NCBI GenBank assembly: GCA_949825045.1
Contig: OX463810.1
Span: 39,938,201 to 40,002,200, forward strand
Reading direction: 5' to 3'
DNA length: 64,000 nucleotides
DNA from: Argyresthia goedartella
Taxonomy: Eukaryota > Arthropoda > Insecta > Lepidoptera > Argyresthiidae
In this document: positions 60,401 to 64,000 of the stretch, piece by piece
How the letters are laid out: every line of letters begins with the position of its first letter
Position numbering within the stretch: position 1 is the first letter of the stretch
Translations under genes and position numbers: made by a program
Notes under the pieces: generated by a model
Databases searched by the model: none
What the model was told of the DNA's origin: nothing
Seen by the model: only the letters and a program-made list of their open reading frames with translations

Positions 60401-60911
60401 GAATGCATTCCCTCACTGGTCTGAGGACCTCTGGGTTTATCACTCTGTCGTTTACGTCAATTTTTCCATGGGCATATGTCACAGGGAAGTCTTCGAACAA
60501 ATTCTGAAATAATTGGGGGTCCGTTCCCGAAACTTGAGAATCGTAGAGAATTATGGGAGTGCAATCGTTCAAGTATTTGACTGTAATCTCATGAATCAGT
60601 TTTATAAGCGAAGGGTTTTGATCGAATGCTGTACTTTCATTCAGGAAGTTTGCATTCCACATTTCTTCCCTTGTTTTTGGGTGGCCATGGAAGACGGTGT
60701 CAACTTCTCTTTTGACATGACTAGGATCAGTTTTATTAAAATATCGCAATGGTAGTTCTCGTTTTATATGAATTTTTCGTTTGTGGCTTGTTGGATTATC
60801 ATAAGCTTGTCTTATAGGGTTTGTGTCAATAGCAGATTGTGATGGATAGTACTCAATATCTTGACCGGAGCAAATATTGATTAGGATGAATAGTAATACT
60901 AACAGCTCCAT
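38061..60911 (-). CDS. Ir21a: Ionotropic receptor, probably Ir21a (9 coding exons)
   Basis: Variant ionotropic glutamate receptor of the plasma membrane of sensory neurons; in Drosophila Ir21a acts in cool sensing with Ir25a and Ir93a. Exons (- strand): 60911-60210, 59929-59733, 59440-59309, 43607-43446, 43115-42874, 42517-42377, 39823-39625, 39059-38864 and 38630-38061. All are GT-AG with matching phases, 2541 nt, 846 residues. Order: signal peptide (MELLVLLFILINICSG), amino-terminal domain to about 290, S1 with 'AGHRFVVAAANQPPFV' and 'WDGVEIRILKMLAERNN', 'RADIGIGGMYMTIDR', TM1 'VWVALTFTYLIGIFPLAF', pore 'ENMFWYVFGTFTNCFTF', TM2 'GWYWIFTIIITSCYTGSI', S2, TM3 'GMFLLLGAGFLLAAAALMSE' and a cytoplasmic tail. 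Length and the 'EAPYILYTHKLYIDGLGAS' stretch fit Ir21a as I recall it. The family call is firm; Ir93a or Ir68a are less likely alternatives. Confidence 0.85.
38864..39059 (-). CDS. Ir21a: Ir21a exon 8 (residues 592-657)
   Basis: End of S2: 'REQLHISDECFVPFGVSMGF', 'LRRMIQSGLLDKITDEVRWA'. Acceptor CCTAACAG, donor GTAAGA. The longer open frame past the donor is intron. Confidence 0.92.
39625..39823 (-). CDS. Ir21a: Ir21a exon 7 (residues 526-592)
   Basis: S2 lobe: 'DRGGWERWFVNTSDLRTNKL', 'FVPDVAAGIRNTTKAFFWPY', 'ELEYIVQANFTMNTK'. The first Asp codon is split over the intron that contains the IS630-like element. Confidence 0.93.
39824..42376 (-). other. Ir21a intron 6, contains a broken IS630/Tc1-like transposase
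   Basis: Besides the transposase relic at 40407-41686 no gene is seen. A short inverted pair, AACTCCATA and TATGGAGTT, lies at 42149-42174. Confidence 0.6.
40407..41686 (+). pseudogene. IS630/Tc1-like DDE transposase relic
   Basis: Antisense to Ir21a. An N-terminal helix-turn-helix region reads 'VCEATGVSKSSVLKNLKEND'. A second frame has 'GSISSLQNIIRDMGFRFIKT' and 'LRATGKNIVYTHIF', where the first catalytic Asp (normally VYTDE) seems to be His. Next come 'LPDNSVVVIDNASYHNKFAE' (second Asp) and, after a stop at 41345, 'LPPYRPDFNPIENIWAQLK' with the Glu of a DDE triad. It ends in an acidic tail 'NNSDSDSEEEEEEEVLNST'. At least three frame breaks and stops show it is dead. No terminal repeats were identified. 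Confidence 0.8.
42377..42517 (-). CDS. Ir21a: Ir21a exon 6 (residues 479-526)
   Basis: TM2 and the start of S2: 'GWYWIFTIIITSCYTGSIIA', 'FVTLPVFPETVDTIEELLKG'. This is the most conserved membrane segment of IRs. Acceptor TTTTTACAG, donor GTAAAA. Confidence 0.95.
42874..43115 (-). CDS. Ir21a: Ir21a exon 5 (residues 398-479), TM1 and pore
   Basis: 'YRAILGPFHWHVWVALTFTY', 'LIGIFPLAFSDKHTLRHLI', pore helix 'ENMFWYVFGTFTNCFTF', 'SKTTKVTTRLLI'. Acceptor CTTTTCAG at 43116. The start Met used by the longest open frame is internal. Confidence 0.95.
43446..43607 (-). CDS. Ir21a: Ir21a exon 4 (residues 344-398)
   Basis: S1 lobe: 'PGDAVAKEIMMDRADIGIGG', 'MYMTIDRTVLMDMSYSHSQD', 'CAVFITLMSTALPR'. The acceptor TCTCTTTAG and donor GTAATT match the neighbouring phases although exon 3 is 15.7 kb away. 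Confidence 0.94.
43688..43927. repeat. Foldback element in Ir21a intron 3
   Basis: The arms GAACAACTTTTATTATGAAA... (43688-43712) and 43903-43927 are inverted repeats of 25 bp with two mismatches, 190 bp apart. The TATGAAACCGAT core resembles the inner arms of the element at 17509-17690. Confidence 0.65.
43928..44771. repeat. Unclassified repeat with a CGGTCAAGTGCAAGTTTGAC block
   Basis: No gene. A hairpin TTAACTTCATACAA/TTGTATGAAGTTAA lies at 44029-44060. It is followed by a sequence like CGGTCAAGTG...CGCACGAAGGGTTC that I recall as a frequent dispersed repeat in moths and butterflies. Two copies of TTGAAACCATACATT occur at 44276 and 44535. Confidence 0.4.
44772..45428 (-). mobile_element. 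LINE A, 3' part (RT C-terminus and 3' UTR)
   Basis: The frame 45428-45173 encodes 'KLAGKLSSAAYAVRNIRQST', '[20 protein letters not shown]' and 'ILQNRAIRAIYDL', which continues 'GPHID' at 49138 on the other side of LINE B. The 3' UTR runs to about 44772 and resembles 53600-53740. Confidence 0.85.
45639..48569 (-). pseudogene. LINE B ORF2: endonuclease and reverse transcriptase with one stop
   Basis: 976 codons in one frame from 'MTELFNCSNINHFF' to a stop at 45639, broken only by TAA at 46634-46632. Endonuclease: 'CLHVNIRSMLKNF', 'VTEAGISDE', 'GGGIIMYIRNDL', 'LIGDINIDLK', 'SCIDHIFIR', 'ADHRVTIATF'. RT: 'ASNYRPITLLSSIDKIVEKF', 'HQFGFQPNKSTTSLL', 'ALFIDFSRAFDTLDHN', then after the stop 'AQGSVLGPLHFITYVND' and catalytic 'FADDTCLII'. 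The stop lies between RT motifs A and B, so the full enzyme cannot be made without read-through. Confidence 0.88.
48645..49134 (-). pseudogene. LINE B ORF1, C-terminal part
   Basis: About 162 residues with 'SLEIAGLPKTAEQEDVSLLI', 'GIILCEMRSKSSRDQW', 'RVYIREALSHNTKTLLYLAG' and 'FQYVWCKEGKILARK'. This is the arrangement of LINE ORF1 proteins of insects (an RRM-like fold followed by an FP-type C-terminal domain). The N-terminal half is missing through 5' truncation at the junction with LINE A. The apparent start codon is made of LINE A bases plus LINE B bases and is not genuine. The stop lies 75 bp before the ORF2 start. Confidence 0.7.
49135..50380 (-). mobile_element. LINE A, 5' remaining part with broken RT
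   Basis: Read on -: 50303-49629 encodes 'FCLKIGHDVIKSSADFARAF', '[20 protein letters not shown]' and '[15 protein letters not shown]'. Degenerate sequence follows (49628-49300) with remnants of the 'PQG' and 'FADD' region (GLVCWYLNG-like with stops), then 49299-49138 'MLNAGKTKCIKFSLPN' and '[17 protein letters not shown]'. Several frameshifts. It continues at 45428 after LINE B. Confidence 0.82.
50430..51235 (+). pseudogene. LINE D, RT C-terminal fragment
   Basis: Opposite orientation to LINE A and directly next to its 5' end. '[20 protein letters not shown]', '[20 protein letters not shown]', 'ILQKRAIRFIYKL' up to a stop at 50777, then 'TVASQYIYENIMYLRKNISS' and a last block 'FMGHCIRFFNKIPQEIQNL' ending near 51077. 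It covers the same C-terminal part as LINE A, so it is a separate insertion, not an inverted 5' piece. Confidence 0.82.
51245..52370 (+). pseudogene. LINE H, degenerate RT
   Basis: Remnants in three frames: 'DPTNYKPISTLPALNKIFEK' (51328-51387), 'KGRSTTDEGLKLLKHIFYAW', 'AKAFDCVSHETLICKLQHFG' (51550-51620), '[14 protein letters not shown]' (51800-51838), and 'GINLDSKLQWGPHTSSISER' (52000-52060). Many stops; old copy of the same family. Confidence 0.78.
52400..52930 (-). pseudogene. RTE-clade LINE relic with internal deletion
   Basis: Read on -: 'IALISHASKILLHILNERLK', 'EIAPEHAGFVKGKGKGTREQ', 'ILTVRQIIEKAREF', 'FVDFSKA', which is the RTE pattern. Directly afterwards comes 'NAALREEWRRIVRQVI', the C-terminal end of RTE ORFs. 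The catalytic FADD region is missing, so a large internal deletion has joined both ends. Confidence 0.75.
52931..53590 (-). other. Unclassified open frames between LINEs
   Basis: Two adjoining frames on the - strand, 53527-53237 (with 'CDSWVNLAQDKETTLTLP') and 53237-53007 (with 'FTIMSCAPAITPAATSEN'). I do not recognise them. They could be pieces of a LINE ORF1 or chance frames. Confidence 0.25.
53886..53950. repeat. Block shared with 6436-6510
   Basis: TTCACCTAAGCTACCGCAGT occurs here and, with one change, within the palindromic element at 6300-6590. Both are preceded by a GGCTTCGCT... stretch. Confidence 0.45.
53955..54725 (-). mobile_element. LINE G, 3' fragment with (CA)n-rich 3' UTR
   Basis: Read on -: an open stretch from about 54690 to 54515 encodes 'SILYNQANRYIKIHDKTLYD' and 'AVTSWLMNKSYNEIETFIEN', like the C-terminus of several insect LINE ORF2s. 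It is followed by a UTR with the long (CA)n run and a tail of repeated TTTTGTATTT at about 53958-53978. It sits inside LINE E. Confidence 0.5.
54255..54411. repeat. (GT)n microsatellite region
   Basis: Imperfect GT-rich sequence followed by an almost pure (GT) run of about 20 units at 54371-54411. It gives the false open frames in this region. Confidence 0.95.
55151..55548 (-). mobile_element. LINE F, 5'-truncated fragment inside LINE E
   Basis: 398 bp flanked by a 13-bp target duplication, TAGGACATGATAC (55138-55150) and TAGGACATGACAC (55549-55561). On the - strand it codes for 'CNKIPDDIKTLPFNTFKRKL' and 'NCYYSVEEFLNF', then a stop at 55326, a short UTR and a tail of repeated TTCTTATTTC. 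It is a LINE from another lineage than LINE E. Confidence 0.85.
56382..57690 (-). mobile_element. mariner-type (DD37D, maT-like) transposon, copy 2
   Basis: 1309 bp with 27-bp terminal inverted repeats (one mismatch) and TA on both sides (56380-56381, 57691-57692). It has the full length, unlike copy 1. Its left side borders LINE E sequence. Confidence 0.94.
56507..57547 (-). CDS. mariner transposase, full-length open frame
   Basis: 346 residues, no stop or frameshift. The start was set at 57547 (MEWTLKEDCVAVIALHRCGY), where the DNA-binding region begins; the longer frame upstream runs through the terminal repeat. N-terminal helix-turn-helix domains cover about residues 1-110 ('YNEDSSVDDRSRSGRPRSVR' between them). 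The catalytic domain has 'VFQQDSAPAHRAKSTQDWL' and 'SPDLSPLDYKKW', with the 2nd and 3rd Asp separated by 37 residues. The first Asp, expected in 'FSDEKIF', is Glu (FSEEKIF, codon GAA). A complete protein could be made, but it probably cannot cut DNA normally; DNA binding may persist. Confidence 0.93.
   Translation of the reverse strand: MEWTLKEDCVAVIALHRCGYAPIQIFDLLKNLNITKRFVYRTIKRYNEDSSVDDRSRSGRPRSVRTPAVIKAVKARIQRNPIRKQKLLALHMGLIRTTVKRVLNEDLGLRAYRRKTGHRLDARLMDLRLKRCRALLKRYAGKKHREILFSEEKIFTVEERYNKQNDKVYALSSEEESNRIPRVQRGHFPSSLMVWLGVSYWGLTEVHFCEKGVKTNAVVYENTVLKNLVEPVSHTMFNNRHWVFQQDSAPAHRAKSTQDWLAAREIDFIRHEDWPSSSPDLSPLDYKKWQHLEEKACSKPYPDLESLQASLIKAAADIDMDLVRAAIDDWPRGIKACIQNRGGHFE
57693..58540. 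other. Intron stretch without recognised genes
   Basis: Contains repeated words TTCACAGACAAAA and TTTGTCTGTGG (57893-57980) and two copies of TGTGTAAATACTAA(A/G)GATAGGT (58059 and 58190), which suggests an old local duplication. No coding content. Confidence 0.45.
58545..58730 (-). mobile_element. tRNA-derived SINE, same family as 15110-15272
   Basis: Read on -: head GAGCTCTGTGGCGCAGCTG, B-box-like GGATCGATCTC, a C/A-rich linker, and the body TCTGGTTCCTACGACACAGG ending GAGACCAGAA. The head is degenerate, so it is not a working tRNA gene. Confidence 0.65.
58960..59275 (-). pseudogene. LINE endonuclease relic
   Basis: Read on -: 'TADRGSSLIVVKIL', after a frame break 'RRKDILALTVERHIELSCVE', 'LDSHIFVCVYTPP', 'NFEIFEKMMEEALTKL' and 'TVFGDPDVDF', where GDFN has become GDPD. 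It matches the endonuclease of LINE element 2 block by block. It starts only about 35 bp after the Ir21a exon 3 donor. Confidence 0.75.
59309..59440 (-). CDS. Ir21a: Ir21a exon 3 (residues 300-344)
   Basis: S1 lobe: 'IQSDLDGGNPRVVWDGVEIR', 'ILKMLAERNNFSIEIIEPQE'. Acceptor TTGTGTTACAG, donor GTAACA. Frame evidence comes from matching phases on both sides; the exon is too short to stand out otherwise. Confidence 0.92.
59733..59929 (-). CDS. Ir21a: Ir21a exon 2 (residues 235-300)
   Basis: 'EAPYILYTHKLYIDGLGASM', 'PVVLNSWTHSKFSREIDLFP', 'AGHRFVVAAANQPPFVVRR'. I chose the donor AAG|GTGATA because only it gives the phase exon 3 needs. The nearby GTAAGA (59741) looks stronger but would put exon 3 out of frame. 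Confidence 0.88.
60210..60911 (-). CDS. Ir21a: Ir21a exon 1 (residues 1-234)
   Basis: Starts MELLVLLFILINICSG (signal peptide) and continues through the amino-terminal domain: 'TPIILYDSQVSGTDPQLFQN', 'LRPVRECIHFIIFLVDLKTC', 'SKVVIVARTSQWAIQEFLGS', 'FVNLLVIGQSVKDNNEDI', then donor GTAAGT at 60209. The open frame past the donor is intron. Confidence 0.93.
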
Positions 60912-62761
60912 GATCCAAACTCCACAAAAGAGTTATTTGTTGAATCTCGCTTATATACTTTCTCGTACATTTTGGTAGACCTTGATCAAATGTCAGATTG
61001 AGGCAGGTGCTATGATTGGAATTGAATTTTTTATATCGACTGCAGTCTCGCAGTCACGGTCACAACCAGCGTCACAGAACAAGGATTTGGCTTTGACCTT
61101 CATTGATTCTTTATGTGGAAGAGTGCATTATTTGAATGACATCGGTTTATTGTAAATCCTACGATAATAATACTGCTACTTGCGAAGCGATATAAATATT
61201 ATACGAGGTGTAACAGAACGGTCTAGTAATAACAATCGGTACCTAGAAACCTTTTAATTTTTGGCTTTGACTAGGAACACATTCTACTAACACGCAGAAA
61301 ATCTCAAAAGTTTGAAGAAATTAGAGAAAAGTTTTATTTTATAGCGTTTTATTATTCGGTCGGAAACCATGTTCGATACAATTGTATACAAACTAAGAAA
61401 ATCGCGACCATCGCGCATTACCACAATCATAAAAAAGTTAACTCAATAGTCCAGTATAAAAACATCGACATTTTAGGATTTACTTCGACCAAATCTACCA
61501 ATTTAGAAAATAATTAAATACTAATACTATATTTACAATCAAAGAGCTTATAAGTTAAGATTTAACTATGATTTTAAATAGATTCGCAGCAAGCGCAGTA
61601 TAATATAGGAGAAGCATCTAGCTCTAAGGAACAAAGCTTCTTATTTAACATAGTTATGAGTAACGTAAAACACAGAAAGTAGATTTAAATTTTCCACATA
61701 CGCATTAGTTTCTGATTCTAGTAAGTTATTTGAAAAATATACATAAATCAGAGTCCTGGCAGTCGCATAGACATGTGAGACATCACGATGCGATGTATGC
61801 GGACGTCTATGTAACGCCTTTGATTTAGTTAATATCTCGAAATGTAACAAAAAAAATCCAGAGGATGTAAAAATATTGAAACACGCGTCCTGGATATCTA
61901 TGTCAGGCTAAGGTCCTCTCTACAAGTAAATCAATGTAAAACATCTACGACTTTCTGACTCCTCTTGAATTATATATAACTGTTTACTTCTAGAGTCATG
62001 GTACAAAAAAATCGATACAATCTTCTGTGGTATAAAAAATATCTAAACTACCTACCTATTCATTACGCTCTTATTGCTACAATACAAATAACAAACACTA
62101 AAAAATATATACAAATTGTAAAAGGCAGTGTTAACCACGAAGCTGGCAAGATCCAAAAGACATCTTCTAATTTATAATATGGCTTTGAATTATTAAGTAT
62201 CGAGAAATGGTAATCTGTTTGAGGAGTTCTGTGACCATTAGAAGGTTACAGAAATTAAACAATACTGTAATTGTTGTAAAGTATCACAATTCAATCTTTA
62301 AAACAATTTACTTTTATAAAGAGTAGTTGTTAATACAAACACATATTAGGAAAATTATTCAGAATCAGATATTGCCATATCGAAGAAATATTGACACAAT
62401 TTTGCACTAGATGTCAATTGCATGAAAAACCTTACCACATATCACAGTTCCAAATACACTACGATGGACTGATCCACATGAAGAATAAACGACGTGAAAT
62501 TATAAAACCTAATCACATTCTTCAAACTACGTATGATGAACTAGCTACACAAGTACATCAAAATATGTTTTGTGACCATCAAAATCTAAATGGCACTCTT
62601 TTAGTTGGTGACAAAACAATTTCTATTAATAGTATTTGCTATAGAAAATGTTCCTATTATAGCTGCCTCCTTGGCTTAGATACATTCTTAAATTTGAGAC
62701 TCATTCCTTCACAATTATACGTTCTTCATCATCGTCGTTATTTACTTCAGCTTCTAAATAA
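60912..62761. other. Intergenic DNA 5' of Ir21a, no gene seen
   Basis: The promoter of Ir21a should lie here; the segment 60940-60955 has TTATATACTT-like AT-rich words, but I see no firm core promoter. A single GGTGTAACAGAACGG end like that of the 17509 MITE occurs at 61210 without a partner. Confidence 0.4.
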
Positions 62762-62920
62762 TTATTCCTCTATATCATTGTCGATACGCGTCGATCTGAT
62801 GCCAGTTTTTCCGGTCCAGGGGTAGATTTCGGGGCAGGGCTGGCAGGTCCTCATGTACCTAACTCCAGACTTGTGCCAAAGGTTGCAGACCTTCGGGCTG
62901 TTGCATTTCTTTGGCCGGTC
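62762..62920 (-). CDS. Last exon of an unrecognised Cys-rich gene
   Basis: After a good acceptor (GTTTTTCAG ending at 62921) only one frame is open, coding 52 residues and TAA: 'DRPKKCNSPKVCNLWHKSGV', 'RYMRTCQPCPEIYPWTGKTG', 'IRSTRIDNDIEE'. The other two frames hit stops. The Cys pattern is C-x5-C-x13-C-x2-C. The exon is GC-rich in an AT-rich setting, which supports coding. Earlier exons would be at higher coordinates, at or beyond the window end. I do not recognise the family; a secreted or zinc-binding module is possible. Confidence 0.6.
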   Translation of the reverse strand, partial: DRPKKCNSPKVCNLWHKSGVRYMRTCQPCPEIYPWTGKTGIRSTRIDNDIEE

Positions 62921-63000
62921 CTGAAAAACATAACGTTACTCGTTGTTGTCTATTAAGATAATATGTACTAAATTGATGTGGAACAAGAACAAATAAATTA

Positions 63001-63255
63001 CTTTATCTACACACGTACCATAAACCCTCTTTACTGCGTCCGAAAAACGCACGTTTCGACTAACATAATACTATACTACTTGGTAAAAACTCATTTCTTA
63101 TCTGAATATTGATACATTATGATTATGACCATAATGTATCAATTTTAGACAAATTATGACATTTTAATTTCGAACGCCGACGCCCGCCTGCGTGCCGCCC
63201 CTAGTTTGTATGTGAAGTTCGTACTACTGAAGAAGCTAAACAAGTGCAGAGCAAT
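63001..63255 (-). mobile_element. Palindrome-rich nonautonomous element, copy 4, cut by a LINE
   Basis: Matches 2757-3010 of copy 1 in the same orientation (CTCTTTACTGCGTCC, CGAACGCCGACGCCCG, AAGCTAAACAA) and then stops at the 3' tail of the LINE at 63255. The hairpin half is absent within the window. Confidence 0.7.
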
Positions 63256-64000
63256 TATTTTTTATTTATCAATTTATTTCAGATATAAATAATCCATATT
63301 TTTACACAACATATACAAAATAAAATTTTAATTTTAGCATAATTAAATTAATAGGCATACACACATACAAACATACCCTCACACACATATCTCTACCCTC
63401 GGACACAACCACTTACACACACGTATTACACATCATTATTTACATGAAGCAATCAGGAAAAACACAGTTAGGTACATCATTTTTTATTAGGAGCTAGATG
63501 TACACCTACCCAGTGTCTCATAATAGGGCTGTCGATCCTATTTGCCAACGTATCGAGAATTGTATTCGGGCTGCCGCGTGTACGAATCATTATTGAAGCG
63601 ATTCTTTTTCGCAGAATCGCAAAAAAGTCGGCGACTTTCGCCTCTGCGAACATGATTGAGGCGCTACAGAATCGCGGCAGCCCCAACACAATCCTCAACG
63701 CGTTATTGTATTGAACACGCAGAGCGCTGTAGGTCCTCTGCTTGTAGCTAACCCACAGGCTGCAGGTGTAGAAGGTTTGACAGTACGCTCTGAACAATGT
63801 GAGTTTCACTTCTCGAGTGGACCGTGCAAACCTGCGAGCCAGCATGTTACATCGAACCGCCAGCACCCTGCGCTCCCTTTCCATGTCCAGGTCATCTGTG
63901 AGCCTGTCCGTGACCACATGGCCCAGGTACTTGAACTGCGTGACCCTGACTAAAGGAATACCACAGAGCCGGACAGGTGGCACACACGATGGTACTTTAC
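63256..64000 (-). mobile_element. 3' end of a LINE, continuing beyond the window
   Basis: From the window end leftward: RT C-terminal ORF (63983-63477), a 3' UTR with a (GT)-rich part near 63357-63423 and an A/T-rich tail at 63256-63300. It lies within copy 4 of the palindrome-rich element. Confidence 0.7.
63477..63983 (-). pseudogene. LINE RT C-terminal ORF fragment
   Basis: 168 residues, open: 'VTQFKYLGHVVTDRLTDDLD', 'RERRVLAVRCNMLARRFARS', 'LFRAYCQTFYTCSLWVSYKQ', 'VQYNNALRIVLGLPRFCSAS'. This is the region after the RT core of a widespread insect LINE type; the clade is uncertain. The frame is complete to its stop, but the N-terminal part lies outside the window. Confidence 0.75.

Noticed and set aside
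62391..62825. 144-residue ORF on the + strand
   Set aside because: No recognisable domain, and it overlaps the better-supported Cys-rich exon on the - strand.
1..64000. CRISPR arrays or bacterial-type operons
   Set aside because: No regularly spaced direct repeats with unique spacers, and gene structure is clearly eukaryotic.

Overview
The window is insect nuclear DNA, most likely from a moth or butterfly. The evidence is split genes with GT-AG introns, a Mef2 gene of insect type, an insect-specific chemosensory ionotropic receptor, tRNA-derived SINEs, a DD37D mariner of the type first described from moths, and very many CR1/Jockey-type non-LTR retrotransposons. I see no bacterial operons and no CRISPR array. 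The lepidopteran assignment is an inference from this repeat content.

Two complete host genes lie tail to tail. Mef2 runs on the + strand from 19520 to 33250. I find eight coding exons that join in phase to a 403-residue MADS-box protein. An ionotropic receptor, best matched to Ir21a, runs on the - strand from 60911 down to 38061. Its nine coding exons join in phase to an 846-residue protein with signal peptide, split ligand-binding domain, three membrane segments and a pore segment. Between the two stop codons lie about 4.8 kb with few transposons, probably 3' UTR sequence. Candidate polyadenylation signals of the two genes face each other only 24 bp apart near 37.92-37.95 kb. A last exon of a third, unrecognised Cys-rich gene lies at 62762-62920 (-).

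Region by region: 1-1030 is the 3' end of a LINE. 1.03-19.4 kb is gene-poor DNA upstream of Mef2 with a mariner (9117-10357), two copies of one SINE, a SINE fused to a truncated LINE (13.08-15.27 kb), palindrome-rich nonautonomous elements and several hairpins. Mef2 intron 1 (19574-27996) holds one broken LINE and one almost full-length LINE of about 4.9 kb whose 5' end stops about 100 bp before the second coding exon. Mef2 intron 6 carries three identical antisense tRNA-His(GTG) genes. The 15.7-kb intron 3 of the receptor gene (43608-59308) is almost entirely transposons: a LINE nested in a LINE, several further LINE fragments, an RTE relic, a second mariner with an open but probably inactive transposase, and a SINE. 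Another receptor intron has a broken IS630/Tc1-like transposase.

The two host genes have separate roles: muscle and neural transcription control for Mef2, cool sensing for Ir21a. Nothing suggests a shared pathway. I found no clear new multi-gene system. The most distinctive structures are the tRNA-His trio with its paired flanks, the converging 3' ends of Mef2 and the receptor gene, the SINE-LINE fusion, and the two mariners that have each lost the same catalytic Asp by different point changes.
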